64,000 nt of DNA. Source: Aerophototrophica crusticola. GTDB taxonomy: Bacteria > Pseudomonadota > Alphaproteobacteria > Azospirillales > Azospirillaceae. Every line of letters begins with the position of its first letter. Within the stretch, counting starts at the first letter, position 1. Below are positions 1 to 8,735 of this stretch, piece by piece. Location of the stretch: assembly GCA_001939945.1 (NCBI GenBank), contig MOEB01000004.1:124001-188000 (forward strand), written 5' to 3'. The notes under the pieces are model-generated. The model searched no databases. It was not told where the DNA came from and saw only the letters and a list, made by a program, of their open reading frames with translations. The position numbers and the translations under genes are program-made.

Positions 1-531
1 ATGCAGGACATCGAACGCATCGCCACCAACCCCACGGCGGAGGACCGGGAATGGTTCCCCGACCTGGCCGGTAGCGGCGACGGCATGGTGGCGCTGAAGG
101 ATGCCTGGGCCAACTACCGGGATGAGAGCTTCATCCTGCAGTACCTCTCCCCGGCCATGATCCGCAAGTTCCGCCTGTTCCACGTCAAGGACGACCACCG
201 GGAGCCGGAGCTGCGCGTCCAGGCCATCCATGACGAGCGCGGCTACCGCGAGGTCCGCCAGGCCCTGGCCCGCCAGTACGACATCGCCTGGGCTGAGGCC
301 GACATCCAGATCGTGGACGTGGACCTGACCGGCGACCGCCGCCTGCTGATGGAACATCGGGTCATGAACCAGGTGGTGCTGGAGGAGGAGGAGACCCGCG
401 CCGTCATCCAGCACCTGGCCGATCTGTGGGGCTATGAGGTGGTGCTGGAGGAGGTCGACGCCGCCAGCGGCGCCCGGCTGAAGAAGCACACGGTGGGGCC
501 GAGGACGGTGCTGGGAGGGACGTTCGGGTAG
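1..531 (+). CDS. spoVR: SpoVR family protein, C-terminal part
   Basis: The reading frame is already open at the first base, so this is the last 176 residues of a longer protein; SpoVR proteins are usually about 500 residues. Recognisable SpoVR C-terminal blocks are the segment around YLSPAMIRKFRLF (residues 48-60), the pair RGYREVRQALARQYD, and the VDLTGDRRLLMEHR block. The biochemical role of SpoVR/YcgB is unknown. From family knowledge it is usually downstream of the kinase gene prkA (yeaG) and yeaH in proteobacteria, which would lie left of the window. The Met at base 1 is probably internal. Confidence 0.9.
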   Translation: MQDIERIATNPTAEDREWFPDLAGSGDGMVALKDAWANYRDESFILQYLSPAMIRKFRLFHVKDDHREPELRVQAIHDERGYREVRQALARQYDIAWAEADIQIVDVDLTGDRRLLMEHRVMNQVVLEEEETRAVIQHLADLWGYEVVLEEVDAASGARLKKHTVGPRTVLGGTFG

Positions 532-548
532 GAAGTGCCCTGCCAAGC

Positions 549-719
549 ACCGGAGTCATCCCGGGCTTGACCCGGGACCCTTGGGAAAGCCGTCGTGCCA
601 ATGGCGCGGCAGCAGGCCTGCGGAGAGTTAGCCAGGTTTTTCGGTGATCTGCATCGACCGATCCCGAGGGCCCCGGCTCTCCGCTGCGCTACGGCCGGGG
701 TGACATCCAGCGACTTGCA
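549..719. repeat. Intergenic palindromic repeat (GTCATCCCGGG family)
   Basis: The gap between spoVR and the reductase holds a GTCATCCCGGG...CCCGGGACCC hairpin (about 555-580) and, in the opposite sense, a CCCCGGCTC...GGCCGGGGTGACATCC arm (about 665-707). The same family in inverted orientation appears near 30122-30152 and a variant near 39720-39800. I see no gene here. Confidence 0.6.
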
Positions 720-1691
720 TCACCCCCGCCCATGCGGCCGGTCCAGATCCAGCACTGGGCCCAGCGGGACGACGCCCGTGGGGTTGATCATGGTGTGGCT
801 CTGGTAGTAGTGGCCCTTGATGTGCTGGAAGTTGACGGTCTCCCGCACCCCTGGCCACTGGTACAGCTCCCGCAGGTAGCCCGACAGGGCCGGGTAATCG
901 GCGATGCGGCGCAGGTTGCACTTGAAGTGGCCGTGGTAGACGGCGTCGAAGCGGACCAGGGTGGTGAACAGGCGCCAGTCGGCTTCGGTTACTTGGTCGC
1001 CCACCAGGTAACGTTGGCCGGACAGCCGTTCCTCCAGCCAGTCCAGCGTCTCGAACAGGGGCCGCACCCCCTCCTCATAGGCGTCCTGGGTGGTGGCGAA
1101 GCCGGCCTTGTAGACACCGTTGTTGACGGTGTCGTAGACGCGGGCGTTCACCGCGTCGATCTCCGCCCTCAGGGCCTCCGGGTAATAGTCGCCTGATGTG
1201 GCGCCGATGCCGTCGAAGGCGCTGTTGAACATCCGGATGATGTCGGCGGACTCGTTGCTGACGATGCTGCCCGCTTGCTTTTCCCACAGCACCGGCACGG
1301 TCACCCGGCCGGTATGGTCCGGCTTGGCCGCCGTGTAGACCTGGTGCAGGAAGCGGGCATGGTTGATGGGGTCGGGCACCACGCCGGGGCCGTCATCGAA
1401 GGTCCAGCCCTGGTCGGCCATCAGCCAATGGACGACGGAGACGCCGACCATCCCCTCCAACCCCTTCAGCCGGCGGAAGATCAGGGTCCGGTGCGCCCAG
1501 GGGCAGGCGAGGGAGACGTACAGGTGGTAGCGCCCGGCCTCCGCCTTGAAGCCCCCGCTACCGGTCGGGCCGGGGCTGCCGTCGGCGGTCACCCAGTTGC
1601 GGAAGGCGCTGTCCATCCGCTTGAAGCGGCCGCCCGTGGACTTGGTGTCATACCACTGGTCCTGCCAGCGGCCCTCGACGAGCAATCCCAT
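720..1691 (-). CDS. yqjG: Glutathionyl-hydroquinone reductase (Xi-class GST)
   Basis: A 323-residue protein of the YqjG/ECM4 family, which reduces glutathionyl-hydroquinones with glutathione in the cytoplasm. The start with MGLLVEGRW, the WYDTKSTGG segment (about 13-21) and the CPWAHR motif with catalytic Cys63 are diagnostic. The frame is open ten codons further upstream, but I chose the start at 1691 because an AGGAGG ribosome site (1697-1702 on the plus strand) sits five bases in front of it and family members begin exactly there. It is a single gene with convergent spoVR on its 3' side. Confidence 0.93.
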   Translation of the reverse strand: MGLLVEGRWQDQWYDTKSTGGRFKRMDSAFRNWVTADGSPGPTGSGGFKAEAGRYHLYVSLACPWAHRTLIFRRLKGLEGMVGVSVVHWLMADQGWTFDDGPGVVPDPINHARFLHQVYTAAKPDHTGRVTVPVLWEKQAGSIVSNESADIIRMFNSAFDGIGATSGDYYPEALRAEIDAVNARVYDTVNNGVYKAGFATTQDAYEEGVRPLFETLDWLEERLSGQRYLVGDQVTEADWRLFTTLVRFDAVYHGHFKCNLRRIADYPALSGYLRELYQWPGVRETVNFQHIKGHYYQSHTMINPTGVVPLGPVLDLDRPHGRG

Positions 1692-1791
1692 CGCATCCTC
1701 CTGCCTATCGTCCCAGTCCAACAGGAAGATGCGTCGCCCATGCCAACCATCATAGAGGAGAAGGTCGGGATGGTTTGTCCCACTGGGTAGG

Positions 1792-2673
1792 TCAATCCCG
1801 CGCCGGGACCCGCTTTTCCGACTGCCAGATGGACCAGGTCAGGCCGGCGCCCGCGCCGACGGTCCACTTCTCCCGGAACAGGGGGCTGTCCTCGTTCGCG
1901 GCGCCGCCATGGTAGCTGATCTGGGTGCCGGCGAAGAGGCGGACGTTCTCGGTGACCATGGTGCTGATGCCGATGTTGGCCCGGGTCCCCATGTAGCCTT
2001 CGTCGGCCTTATAGGCGGCGCGGCCCGGGCGGGCGAACCGGGGCTCCACCTCATAGAAATACTCGTTCACCCCGTCGAAGCCCCAGACCGGCCCGGCGGA
2101 GAGATACAGGCCCAGGCCCGTGCCCAGGATGTCCCGCTGCTGCACCGTCAGCTTCGGGTTCACGGCGATGCCCTGGTAGCCGATGTCGTCGAAGTCGAGG
2201 GAGATGACCGCCCGCGCCTCCAGCGACAGGACGGCCTGGAAGTCCGACTTGCGCGGGGTCAGGCGGAAGCTGACGGCCGGCCCGGCCTCCGCCAGCAGGT
2301 CCAGGTCCGGCATGCCCTCGCGGGCCTTGTTGTCCTTGCTGTCGCTGTCGAAGGAGCCGCTGAAGCCCAGGCTGAACTCGATCCGGTCGGTGATGTCCGT
2401 CTCCGCCCGGACGCCGCCGCCGTCGCCGATCTTGAACACGTCGCCGCGGTAGATGACATAGGGCAGCGGCAGGACGCGGGTCTGGCTCTGCCCGGCGGCG
2501 GGATAGTCCGGCAGCCGCGCCCCGCCCAGGAAGAATCCCACCTCCCACAAGGGTTTGGTGTCGCCGCCCGGCTGGCTGGACAGGACCAGCGAGGATTGGG
2601 CCTGCGCCGCGGGGGCGGCGAGCAGGGTGGCGAGCAGGGCAACGGTGGGGGCGAGCGGGGCGAGACGGCGCAT
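1792..2673 (-). CDS. MipA/OmpV family outer membrane protein
   Basis: The 293-residue product has a clear Sec signal peptide with predicted cleavage after AQA near residue 25. It continues as alternating hydrophobic/polar beta strands, with typical MipA/OmpV blocks: a PLWEVGFFLGG start, then YVIYRGDVFKIGDGGGVRA, and a final WSIWQSEK strand. Family members are scaffold or porin-like outer membrane barrels; the substrate is unknown. The gene is followed by the yqjG homologue after about 100 bp and preceded by the crotonase gene, all on the minus strand, but gaps are large enough for separate promoters. Confidence 0.85.
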   Translation of the reverse strand: MRRLAPLAPTVALLATLLAAPAAQAQSSLVLSSQPGGDTKPLWEVGFFLGGARLPDYPAAGQSQTRVLPLPYVIYRGDVFKIGDGGGVRAETDITDRIEFSLGFSGSFDSDSKDNKAREGMPDLDLLAEAGPAVSFRLTPRKSDFQAVLSLEARAVISLDFDDIGYQGIAVNPKLTVQQRDILGTGLGLYLSAGPVWGFDGVNEYFYEVEPRFARPGRAAYKADEGYMGTRANIGISTMVTENVRLFAGTQISYHGGAANEDSPLFREKWTVGAGAGLTWSIWQSEKRVPARD

Positions 2674-2749
2674 GGGGCGGGGGACCGGGCTGTTGCGGGC
2701 CCGATCCCTCTACCGGATTACCCAAGGGCGCGCCAGGGGGTGGGACAGC

Positions 2750-3502
2750 TTACCGCTTGCCCTTGGCCAGGAAGGCCTGGAAGGCGGCCATGGCCTCCGG
2801 CGAGCGCAGGCATTGGGCGAAGACAGCCCCTTCCTTGCGCATGGTGGCGAGGATTTCCGCCTCGTCCGCCTTCATCAGGGCCTTGGACTGGCGCAAGGCG
2901 TTGCGCGGCTTGGCCGCCAGGGCCCGGGCCGTGCCCAGGGCGGTGTCCCGCAGGCTGCCCGCGTCGGCGGCCAGGGCGGTGACCAGCCCGGCCTCGAAGG
3001 CTTCCTCCGCCCCCAGCGGCTCGCCCAGTAGCAGCATGCGGGCGGCGCGGCGGGTGCCGAGGACCCGCGGCATCAGGATGGAGCTGGCCGCCTCCGGCAC
3101 CAGGCCCAGATCGATGAAGGGCACGTGGAACCTGGCGTCGCGGGTCGCGTAGACGAAGTCGCAATGCAGCAGCATGGTGGTGCCCACGCCCACCGCCTGG
3201 CCCTCCACCGCCACGACCAGCGGCACCTTGGTGGTCGCGATGGCGAACAGGAAGCGGAACACTGCCGAATCGTCCCCCGTCGGCGGGTTGGCGACGAAGT
3301 CCATGATGTCGTTGCCGCCGGTGAAGAACCCGCCGCTGCCCTGGAACAGCAGGGCGCCGACACCGTCATCCTCCGCCGTGGACACGGCCTTGGCCATGGC
3401 CTCGTACATGGCGACGGTCAGCGCGTTGCGCTTGTCCGGCCGGTTCAGCGTGACGGTGCGGACCCCGTCCTGGTCCTGGACGAGGATATGCTCGGCGGTC
3501 AT
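2750..3502 (-). CDS. Enoyl-CoA hydratase/isomerase family protein
   Basis: A 250-residue crotonase-fold enzyme. The oxyanion-hole segments are visible as FFTGGNDIMDF (about 59-69) and GQAVGVGTTMLLHCDF (101-116). The first catalytic Glu of true hydratases (GGGCE position) is absent, while Glu137 in LGLVPEAASS matches the single catalytic Glu of delta3,delta2-enoyl-CoA isomerases of the PECI type. I therefore favour an isomerase acting on unsaturated fatty acyl-CoA over a hydratase. This is inferred from motif placement, not from structure. The gene stands alone between a small membrane protein gene and mipA. Confidence 0.85.
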   Translation of the reverse strand: MTAEHILVQDQDGVRTVTLNRPDKRNALTVAMYEAMAKAVSTAEDDGVGALLFQGSGGFFTGGNDIMDFVANPPTGDDSAVFRFLFAIATTKVPLVVAVEGQAVGVGTTMLLHCDFVYATRDARFHVPFIDLGLVPEAASSILMPRVLGTRRAARMLLLGEPLGAEEAFEAGLVTALAADAGSLRDTALGTARALAAKPRNALRQSKALMKADEAEILATMRKEGAVFAQCLRSPEAMAAFQAFLAKGKR

Positions 3503-3596
3503 CTCGGTCCCTCCCTGGGTTTGTTCAGGGCAGGACGCCTGAAGCCGGGGAAACCGTCAAGCCCGGAAGCGCACGACCGTGCGGAAACTGGCGGCC

Positions 3597-3821
3597 CTAC
3601 ACAATGTCGAGGAAGCTGTTCCCGATGACGCCGGCCCCGAAGGCGACGACCACTTGGCCCATGACGGACGTGGTCCTGCCATAGACGTCGTAGAAGCGGG
3701 CAGAAGGTTTGCGGTTGGAGACGTTCAGTCGTCGCAGGACGATGGCGGCATAAACCACGGCGCCACCCATGACGATGTTGGAGACACCAAAGGCAACGTC
3801 GAAAAGCTGTTCGGGAGTCAT
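3597..3821 (-). CDS. Small hypothetical membrane protein
   Basis: A 74-residue product starting MTPEQLFDVAF. Two hydrophobic stretches are visible, about residues 8-28 and 52-72, joined by a basic loop (RRLNVSNRKPSARF), so it is probably a two-span inner membrane protein. A longer frame exists upstream to 3932, but its first 37 codons look non-coding and the Met at 3821 precedes the first hydrophobic segment. I do not recognise the family. Confidence 0.6.
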   Translation of the reverse strand: MTPEQLFDVAFGVSNIVMGGAVVYAAIVLRRLNVSNRKPSARFYDVYGRTTSVMGQVVVAFGAGVIGNSFLDIV

Positions 3822-4109
3822 CGCAGTCACAATCCCCGATCCGTGGATGGACCCGGACGAACAGGCCGCTCTGGAAAGGGTTTCTGTGGCTCCTTGTCCC
3901 TTCGCCGTCAGTTCTGCCCCGCCCTGCCTCACTTCTATGGCCTATGGGGGGCGTCCGGCCGATGTGCGGAGTGGTCCCTAGGCGGATCGGCTTGTGTACG
4001 GTCGTATGCAATGGGTGGGCTGCAGGACTCGGGCCCAGGTGTTTATCCCCTTGGTCCTGGCGCTGGCCGCCGGGCCGGGGAGGGGGCTTGGGGCCCCCTC
4101 CCACGGCGA

Positions 4110-4271
4110 TCAGGGCTTCGGCTGGCGCTGGTGGCCCTGGCCGGCGTGGCCGGGGTTCAGGGGCTGGTCAGCCAAGTCATTGGCCTGGTTGTGGGCGCCT
4201 TCCCCGCGGGGCGGCTTCTGCTGCTCCTGGGCCTTCAACTGGTTCTTCAAGGTGTGGTCCTTCTTGGACAT
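4110..4271 (-). CDS. Small hydrophilic protein (53 aa)
   Basis: A short minus-strand gene hidden in an apparent gap. It encodes 53 residues beginning MSKKDHTLKNQLKAQEQQ and ending RQPKP, very rich in Lys, Gln, Asn and Pro, with no hydrophobic core, so probably disordered. An AGGAGG site lies nine bases ahead of the start (plus-strand 4281-4286). It is divergent from the 54-residue gene at 4400, with a shared 128-bp promoter region that holds EcfG-like elements. Function unknown; the composition resembles small general-stress proteins. Confidence 0.6.
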   Translation of the reverse strand: MSKKDHTLKNQLKAQEQQKPPRGEGAHNQANDLADQPLNPGHAGQGHQRQPKP

Positions 4272-4307
4272 GGCCTTTGCCTCCTGTCGCGGGATGGTGC
4301 CCTTGCC

Positions 4308-4360
4308 AACCGGCCCGGCGGGCCACCCGTTCCCGGCAACGAAGCCGCATTTCCGCTGTT
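4308..4360. promoter_or_regulatory. Candidate divergent EcfG-type promoters
   Basis: On the minus strand GGAAC (4329-4333) is followed after 17 bases by GGTT (4308-4311), pointing to the gene at 4110-4271. On the plus strand GCAAC (4336-4340) is followed after 16 bases by TGTT (4357-4360), pointing to the gene at 4400. The alphaproteobacterial general-stress sigma factor EcfG recognises GGAAC-N16/17-CGTT, so each is one or two bases from consensus. This is inference from pattern. Confidence 0.4.
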
Positions 4361-4399
4361 GTCCCCGGCATCCCGACCCATCAAGGAAGGACGACCGGC

Positions 4400-4564
4400 A
4401 TGGCCGACCAGGACAAGCAGAAGCCCAAGGACACCCCCAAGCAGAACGACGCCGCCGAGGGCCCGGTGGGCGACGACGCCCTGACCAAGCAGTCGGAGGA
4501 GCAGTTCTCGGACGGCGGCAAAGTCGACCGCTCCAAGACCCCCGGCCGCGACTTCGACGTCTGA
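4400..4564 (+). CDS. Small hydrophilic protein (54 aa)
   Basis: Encodes 54 residues, MADQDKQKPK... to ...PGRDFDV, strongly charged, with no hydrophobic segment and probably disordered. The start has a good AAGGAAGG site at about 4383-4390. The end is 15 bases before the oxidoreductase gene at 4580, so the two are likely cotranscribed. Together with the divergent 53-residue gene it forms a pair of tiny hydrophilic proteins behind EcfG-like promoter elements. Family not recognised. Confidence 0.7.
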   Translation: MADQDKQKPKDTPKQNDAAEGPVGDDALTKQSEEQFSDGGKVDRSKTPGRDFDV

Positions 4565-4579
4565 CCGGAAGGCCCCGAC

Positions 4580-5500
4580 ATGTTGGAAAGCCCCGCCGCC
4601 GGCGTCACGCAGGCCTTGGACGCCCTCATCATCGGTGGCGGCCCGGCGGGGCTGACAGCCGCCATCTACCTGGCCCGCTACCGCCGGAAGTTCATGGTGG
4701 TGGATGCGGGGAACGCCCGGTGCGCCTGGATCCCCACCAGCCACAACCACCCTGGCTTCCCCGACGGCATCAACGGGGTGGAACTGCTCCAACGCATGCG
4801 CGCCCAGGCGGAACGCTATGGCGCCGTGGTGCAGCGGGGCCGGGTCACCACGCTGGAGCGGGACGGGGACGGGTTCCTGGCGCGAGAGGCGGACGGCGAC
4901 GTCTGGCGCGCCCGCTACGTGTTGCTTGCCACCGGGGTGGTGGACCGGGAACCGGGGCTGCCCGACCATTATGACAGCGTACGCAATGGCTTGGTGCGCT
5001 ATTGCCCCATCTGCGACGGGTACGAGGTCTGCGGCAGCCGGGTCGCCGTGATCGGCCATGGCGACCATGGCGTGCGGGAAGCCCGCTTCATCCATGACTA
5101 TGCCAAGGACCTGACCCTGGTCACCCTCGGCCAGCCCCTGACCGACGAGCAGCGCGGCTGCCTGTCGGAGGCCGGCATCGCCTGGGAGGAGCGGCCCATC
5201 GAGCGGGTGGCCGTTAAGGAAGGGAAGTTCGAGGCCTTCCACCTGGCCGGTGGCGGCTGCCTGGACTTCGACAGCGTCTATTCCGCCCTGGGCAGCGACC
5301 CCCGCAACGAACTGGCCCGCCCCCTGGGCGCCGACCTGGCCGAGGATGGACGCCTGAAGGTGGACGGCCACAACCAGACCAGCATCGACGGCCTTTACGC
5401 CGCCGGTGACCTGGTCCCCGGCCTGAACCAGATCAGCATCGCCCAGGCCCATGGCGCCATCATCGCCACCGCCATCCACAACCGGCTGCGGGGGGGCTGA
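4580..5500 (+). CDS. Thioredoxin reductase-like NAD(P)/FAD oxidoreductase
   Basis: A 306-residue flavoprotein of the thioredoxin-reductase fold. The FAD-binding GGGPAG is at 19-24, the redox pair CPIC is at Cys142 and Cys145, a second dinucleotide site VIGHGDHG follows near 158, and the C-terminal ATG-like FAD block [12 protein letters not shown] is present. It is a stand-alone reductase; the thiol substrate is not evident, since no thioredoxin gene is adjacent. It follows the 54-residue stress-like gene by 15 bases, which suggests a shared transcript and a role in stress redox control (inference). Confidence 0.88.
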   Translation: MLESPAAGVTQALDALIIGGGPAGLTAAIYLARYRRKFMVVDAGNARCAWIPTSHNHPGFPDGINGVELLQRMRAQAERYGAVVQRGRVTTLERDGDGFLAREADGDVWRARYVLLATGVVDREPGLPDHYDSVRNGLVRYCPICDGYEVCGSRVAVIGHGDHGVREARFIHDYAKDLTLVTLGQPLTDEQRGCLSEAGIAWEERPIERVAVKEGKFEAFHLAGGGCLDFDSVYSALGSDPRNELARPLGADLAEDGRLKVDGHNQTSIDGLYAAGDLVPGLNQISIAQAHGAIIATAIHNRLRGG

Positions 5501-5680
5501 CGGCCGCGGCCCGCGGTATCATCGGCCGCCGTGCTTTCGCCACCTTCGCCGGGCAGGCTTGCAGGCTGCGAGGATGTGTGAACAAAGGGACCGGACCCGC
5601 CATGACCGCGTCGCGCTTGCGTGCTGCCCCCCGCCTTTGGCAAACAAGCGCTCCTGTCCCTCTCATCATGTTGGCGGTCC

Positions 5681-6130
5681 ATGATCCGGCGCGCACTCCC
5701 CCTGTTGGCTTCCCTGGCCCTTGCCGCCTGCGCGGCGCAGAAGGCGCCGGATGCGCCCCCGCCGGCCCCGGCGGCCCCGCCCGAGCCCACCAGCATCAGC
5801 CTGACCCAGCAGGAGCGCGACGCCATCGCCGCCGCCCTGAAGGACATGGGTGCCAAGCCGGTGGACACGCCCGTGGCCTGGGCCACCCCGGCCGCCTCCG
5901 GCTCGGTCAAGGTGCTGCGGGACGGCTTCGACATCCAGAACCGGCCCTGCCGCGAGTTCCACTCGCTGGTCGTGCAGGGCAAGCTGTACCAGCACAGCAC
6001 GGCTTTCCTGTGCCGCCAGCCCGACGGCGCATGGGAGGTGGTGCAGGCGCGGGAGTACCCGACCTACAGGCACGACAAGTCTGTCCCGGGCAGCCGGCCG
6101 ACGCCGGTATCGGCCGCGCCGGCATCCTGA
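5681..6130 (+). CDS. Lipoprotein, 17-kDa surface antigen-like
   Basis: The 149-residue product begins MIRRALPLLASLALAAC, a lipoprotein signal with a lipobox LAAC, so it should be anchored in a membrane. A Pro/Ala linker follows. The C-terminal segment with NRPCREFHS and TAFLCRQPDGAWEV resembles the C-terminal domain of 17-kDa surface antigen proteins, with its two conserved Cys. The frame extends 20 codons further upstream, but the lipoprotein signal fixes the start at 5681. The serine-hydrolase-like gene follows 34 bases downstream, probably in the same transcript. Confidence 0.75.
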   Translation: MIRRALPLLASLALAACAAQKAPDAPPPAPAAPPEPTSISLTQQERDAIAAALKDMGAKPVDTPVAWATPAASGSVKVLRDGFDIQNRPCREFHSLVVQGKLYQHSTAFLCRQPDGAWEVVQAREYPTYRHDKSVPGSRPTPVSAAPAS

Positions 6131-6164
6131 CCGTCGGCCCCCGGCCGGGCCGGGAGGGTTGAGC

Positions 6165-7403
6165 ATGCGCCGCATCCTGTTGGCCGCCACCATCCTGGCC
6201 CTCGGCGGCGTGGCCGCCTGGTGGGCCCTGTCCCCGCGGGAAGTGGCCCCGCCGCCCGTGCCGGAACTGGCCGCCCCGCCGCCGCCGGCCCCCTTGCCTG
6301 CCATGGTCCCGGCAGAGGTGCCGGGCGGGGCGGGCGCCGTGCTGCCCGTGGCGGCGCCCGATTCCCGCAGCATCGGGGAGGACGGGTTGAAGGCGGCGCA
6401 AGGCTTGGCGGAGAAGGCGGGCAGCACGGCGCTGCTCGTCTGGCACCGCGGCGCCCTGCAGCTGGAATGGTATGCCCCGCAGGTCCGTCCCTTCGACCGC
6501 CTGCCCGGCGGCGGGCTGGAAGACGCCTTGATGGTCATGCTGACGGGGCAGGCGCTGAAGACCGGGCTGCTGCCCTCCATCGACACGTCCGTCGCCACCT
6601 GGCTGCCGGAATGGAAGGACGGGCCCCGCGCGCGGGTGACGGTCCGCCATCTGTTGGAAGGCAGCAGCGGCCTGGACGCCCCGGCCGAACCGCCCGGACC
6701 CGACGCCGCCGCCTGGACCCTGTCCGCCCCGCTGGCGGCGGAGCCGGGGACCCGCTTCCAACCCTCCGCCTTCGAGACCCAGGTTCTGGGCCTGGTCCTG
6801 TCCCGCGCGGCGGGCAAGCCGCTGCCGGCCTATCTGGGGGAGGGCCTGTGGCAACCCCTGGGCGCGCGGCCGGCGACCCTGATGGCCGACGGCAAGGGGA
6901 CCGGCGCCTATGTCCATTGCTGTGTGGAGGCGGCGGCGCGGGACTGGCTGCGGTTGGGCCTGCTGGTGCTTGACCGGGGCGAGGCGGGCGGCGCCGGCCT
7001 GATCCCGGTGCATTGGCTGGACGAGATGCTGCGCCCCGTGCCGTTCAGCCGGCATGATGGCTGGCGGGTGCGGTTCGGCTGGCCCTTCGAGCGGCAGGGC
7101 ACGGTCCAGGCGAAGGAAGCCTTCGCCGACGGGGATACGGTGTTCTGGCAGGGGCGGGAAGGGGCGCGGCTGACCGTTTCCCGCGGGCAGGAGCTGGTGG
7201 TGCTGCGGCTGGGGCCGCCGGTCGCCGATTGGGACGAGTCGCGGCTGGCCAATTTGCTGTCCAGGGCCGTCACGACCCCGCCGCCGGACAACCGCAAGAT
7301 CATGTCGCGTGGCAGCAGTACGGAACTGCCGCCCATCACCAAGCCCCCACCGGTGCCGAAGGTCGAGACGGTGCCCTTGGACCCGCTGCCGGCCAACCAG
7401 TGA
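6165..7403 (+). CDS. Beta-lactamase-fold protein, likely catalytically inactive
   Basis: A 412-residue protein with an N-terminal membrane anchor (about 4-22), a Pro/Ala-rich linker (28-62) and a class C beta-lactamase/esterase-like domain. The family blocks RLP...TGQALKTG...DTSVATWLPEW and VTVRHLLEGSSGLD are clear. At the place of the SxxK nucleophile motif, however, the sequence reads GGLED (116-120), so Ser and Lys are both gone, and no YxN is evident around AYVHCC. I infer a pseudo-enzyme, perhaps a binding protein of the envelope. The start has a GGGAGGG site at about 6152-6158. The C-terminal Pro-rich tail is low complexity. Confidence 0.75.
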   Translation: MRRILLAATILALGGVAAWWALSPREVAPPPVPELAAPPPPAPLPAMVPAEVPGGAGAVLPVAAPDSRSIGEDGLKAAQGLAEKAGSTALLVWHRGALQLEWYAPQVRPFDRLPGGGLEDALMVMLTGQALKTGLLPSIDTSVATWLPEWKDGPRARVTVRHLLEGSSGLDAPAEPPGPDAAAWTLSAPLAAEPGTRFQPSAFETQVLGLVLSRAAGKPLPAYLGEGLWQPLGARPATLMADGKGTGAYVHCCVEAAARDWLRLGLLVLDRGEAGGAGLIPVHWLDEMLRPVPFSRHDGWRVRFGWPFERQGTVQAKEAFADGDTVFWQGREGARLTVSRGQELVVLRLGPPVADWDESRLANLLSRAVTTPPPDNRKIMSRGSSTELPPITKPPPVPKVETVPLDPLPANQ

Positions 7404-7410
7404 ACGCTGG

Positions 7411-8265
7411 TCAGGCGGGGACCGGCTCCGCGGTGGATGTGGCGCGCAGGGCCTCGGCGATGCGGGCCGCTGTTTCCACCAGGGGCGCCAGATAGCTGCC
7501 CACCACCTCCTTCGGTGTCAGGGCGGAGGCGATGTAGCGCATGGACAGGATGCCGACCAGGCCGTCGCTGCCGCGGTCGGCCGCCTGGATGGGAACGGCC
7601 ACGGTGGCCTCCCGCTCCGGCGTGCGGTGGTGGATGGCGTAGCCCTGGGTCCGGATGATGTCCAACTCCCGCTCCAGGTCCGGCCGGTTGCGCGGGGCGT
7701 CGGCCTTGGGCAGGGAACGTTGCAGCACGTCGAGCAGGGCGGCCCGCTGGACCGGGGTGCTGAGCGCCAGGTACAGCCGCCCGCACGCACTGTGCGCCAT
7801 GGGAAGCTGGCTGCCCGCGCTGTAGCGCTCCAGTGCCAGGGGGCTCTGCCGGTCCGTCGTCTCCCGCACCAGCATGGTCAGCCCCGCCGGGGTCACCAGC
7901 GATACGGGATAGAGCACCCGGCGGCCCAGGGCCTCCAATGCCGGCTTAGCCATCTCCCGGATCCAGGACTGGTCGCCGAACCCGTCGGACAGGGACCGTA
8001 CCCGGATGGTCACCCGATAGCGTTCGTCGGAGGCGTCACGGACCGCAAAGCCCCCCTCGCACAGCGTTTCCAGGATGCGGTGGGCGGTGGTGCGGGGCAG
8101 CCGCACGGCAGCGGCCACGTCGGTCACGCTGGCCCCGTCGCGGCCGTTCAACACGGCAAGGCATTCCAGCCCTCGCAGCAGGGCACGGATGGGCCTGAAG
8201 GTGCCGCGGGGCGCGTCGGCGCGGGCACGGCCAGCGGTACGGGGAAACTCGGCGCGCGCATCCAT
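7411..8265 (-). CDS. IclR family transcriptional regulator
   Basis: A 284-residue regulator with an N-terminal winged helix (about 25-90, containing GASVTDVAAAVRLPRTTAHR) and a C-terminal IclR effector domain with the conserved SLVTPAG, AHSACGRLYLA and GILSMRY blocks. I placed the start at 8265 because a GGAG site lies ahead of it and earlier codons look non-coding. The effector is unknown. It is convergent with the beta-lactamase-fold gene and has no catabolic operon next to it in this window. Confidence 0.9.
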   Translation of the reverse strand: MDARAEFPRTAGRARADAPRGTFRPIRALLRGLECLAVLNGRDGASVTDVAAAVRLPRTTAHRILETLCEGGFAVRDASDERYRVTIRVRSLSDGFGDQSWIREMAKPALEALGRRVLYPVSLVTPAGLTMLVRETTDRQSPLALERYSAGSQLPMAHSACGRLYLALSTPVQRAALLDVLQRSLPKADAPRNRPDLERELDIIRTQGYAIHHRTPEREATVAVPIQAADRGSDGLVGILSMRYIASALTPKEVVGSYLAPLVETAARIAEALRATSTAEPVPA

Positions 8266-8420
8266 GACGGCGCTTCTCCATAATTCACCTATGGATACTG
8301 CGCCATCCGCCGGCCGCCGTCCAGCGGCGTTACACAACCAAGAGTCAGAATCTTCTGACGGAAGCACCGGGCCCACGCCCCGGACGCCGGTGCACCCGCC
8401 CTGTGGTTTCAGCCGTATGG

Positions 8421-8735
8421 CTACTTCGTCTTAAAAGCCTTGAGCTGCTTGTTGAAGTCGCTCGCCAACTTCTCCATGCGCTCGGATGCCTCGTTGTAGC
8501 GCTTGGTCGTCTCACCGCTCATGCGGCCGCGGCTCTCGCCTTCCAGGCAGGCGAGGAATTCCTGCGTCTCGGTCACATAGGCCTTGATGGCCTGCTGCGC
8601 GGCCACCATGTCCGCTTCCGCCGCCGACTTGCCATCCGGCACGGCGGGCGGGTCCTTCAGGGTGCATTCCGCGAGCGCGCTGCCGGAATAGCCGAGTCCC
8701 AGGGCCAGCACGGCCAACGCGGTGAGCTTCTTCAT
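8421..8735 (-). CDS. Small secreted helical protein
   Basis: Encodes 104 residues starting MKKLTALAVLALGLG, a signal peptide probably cleaved after ALA near residue 22, followed by a single Cys24 and a mostly helical charged domain (NEASERMEKLASDFNKQ) with a Cys near 63. Two Cys could form a disulfide in the periplasm. An AGGAAAGG site precedes the start. A much longer open frame continues upstream antisense to the chemotaxis gene and is spurious. Family not recognised. Confidence 0.7.
   Translation of the reverse strand: MKKLTALAVLALGLGYSGSALAECTLKDPPAVPDGKSAAEADMVAAQQAIKAYVTETQEFLACLEGESRGRMSGETTKRYNEASERMEKLASDFNKQLKAFKTK

Noticed and set aside
3822-3932. 37-codon extension of the small membrane protein
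   Set aside because: No ribosome site and low-complexity residues unlike the body of the protein.
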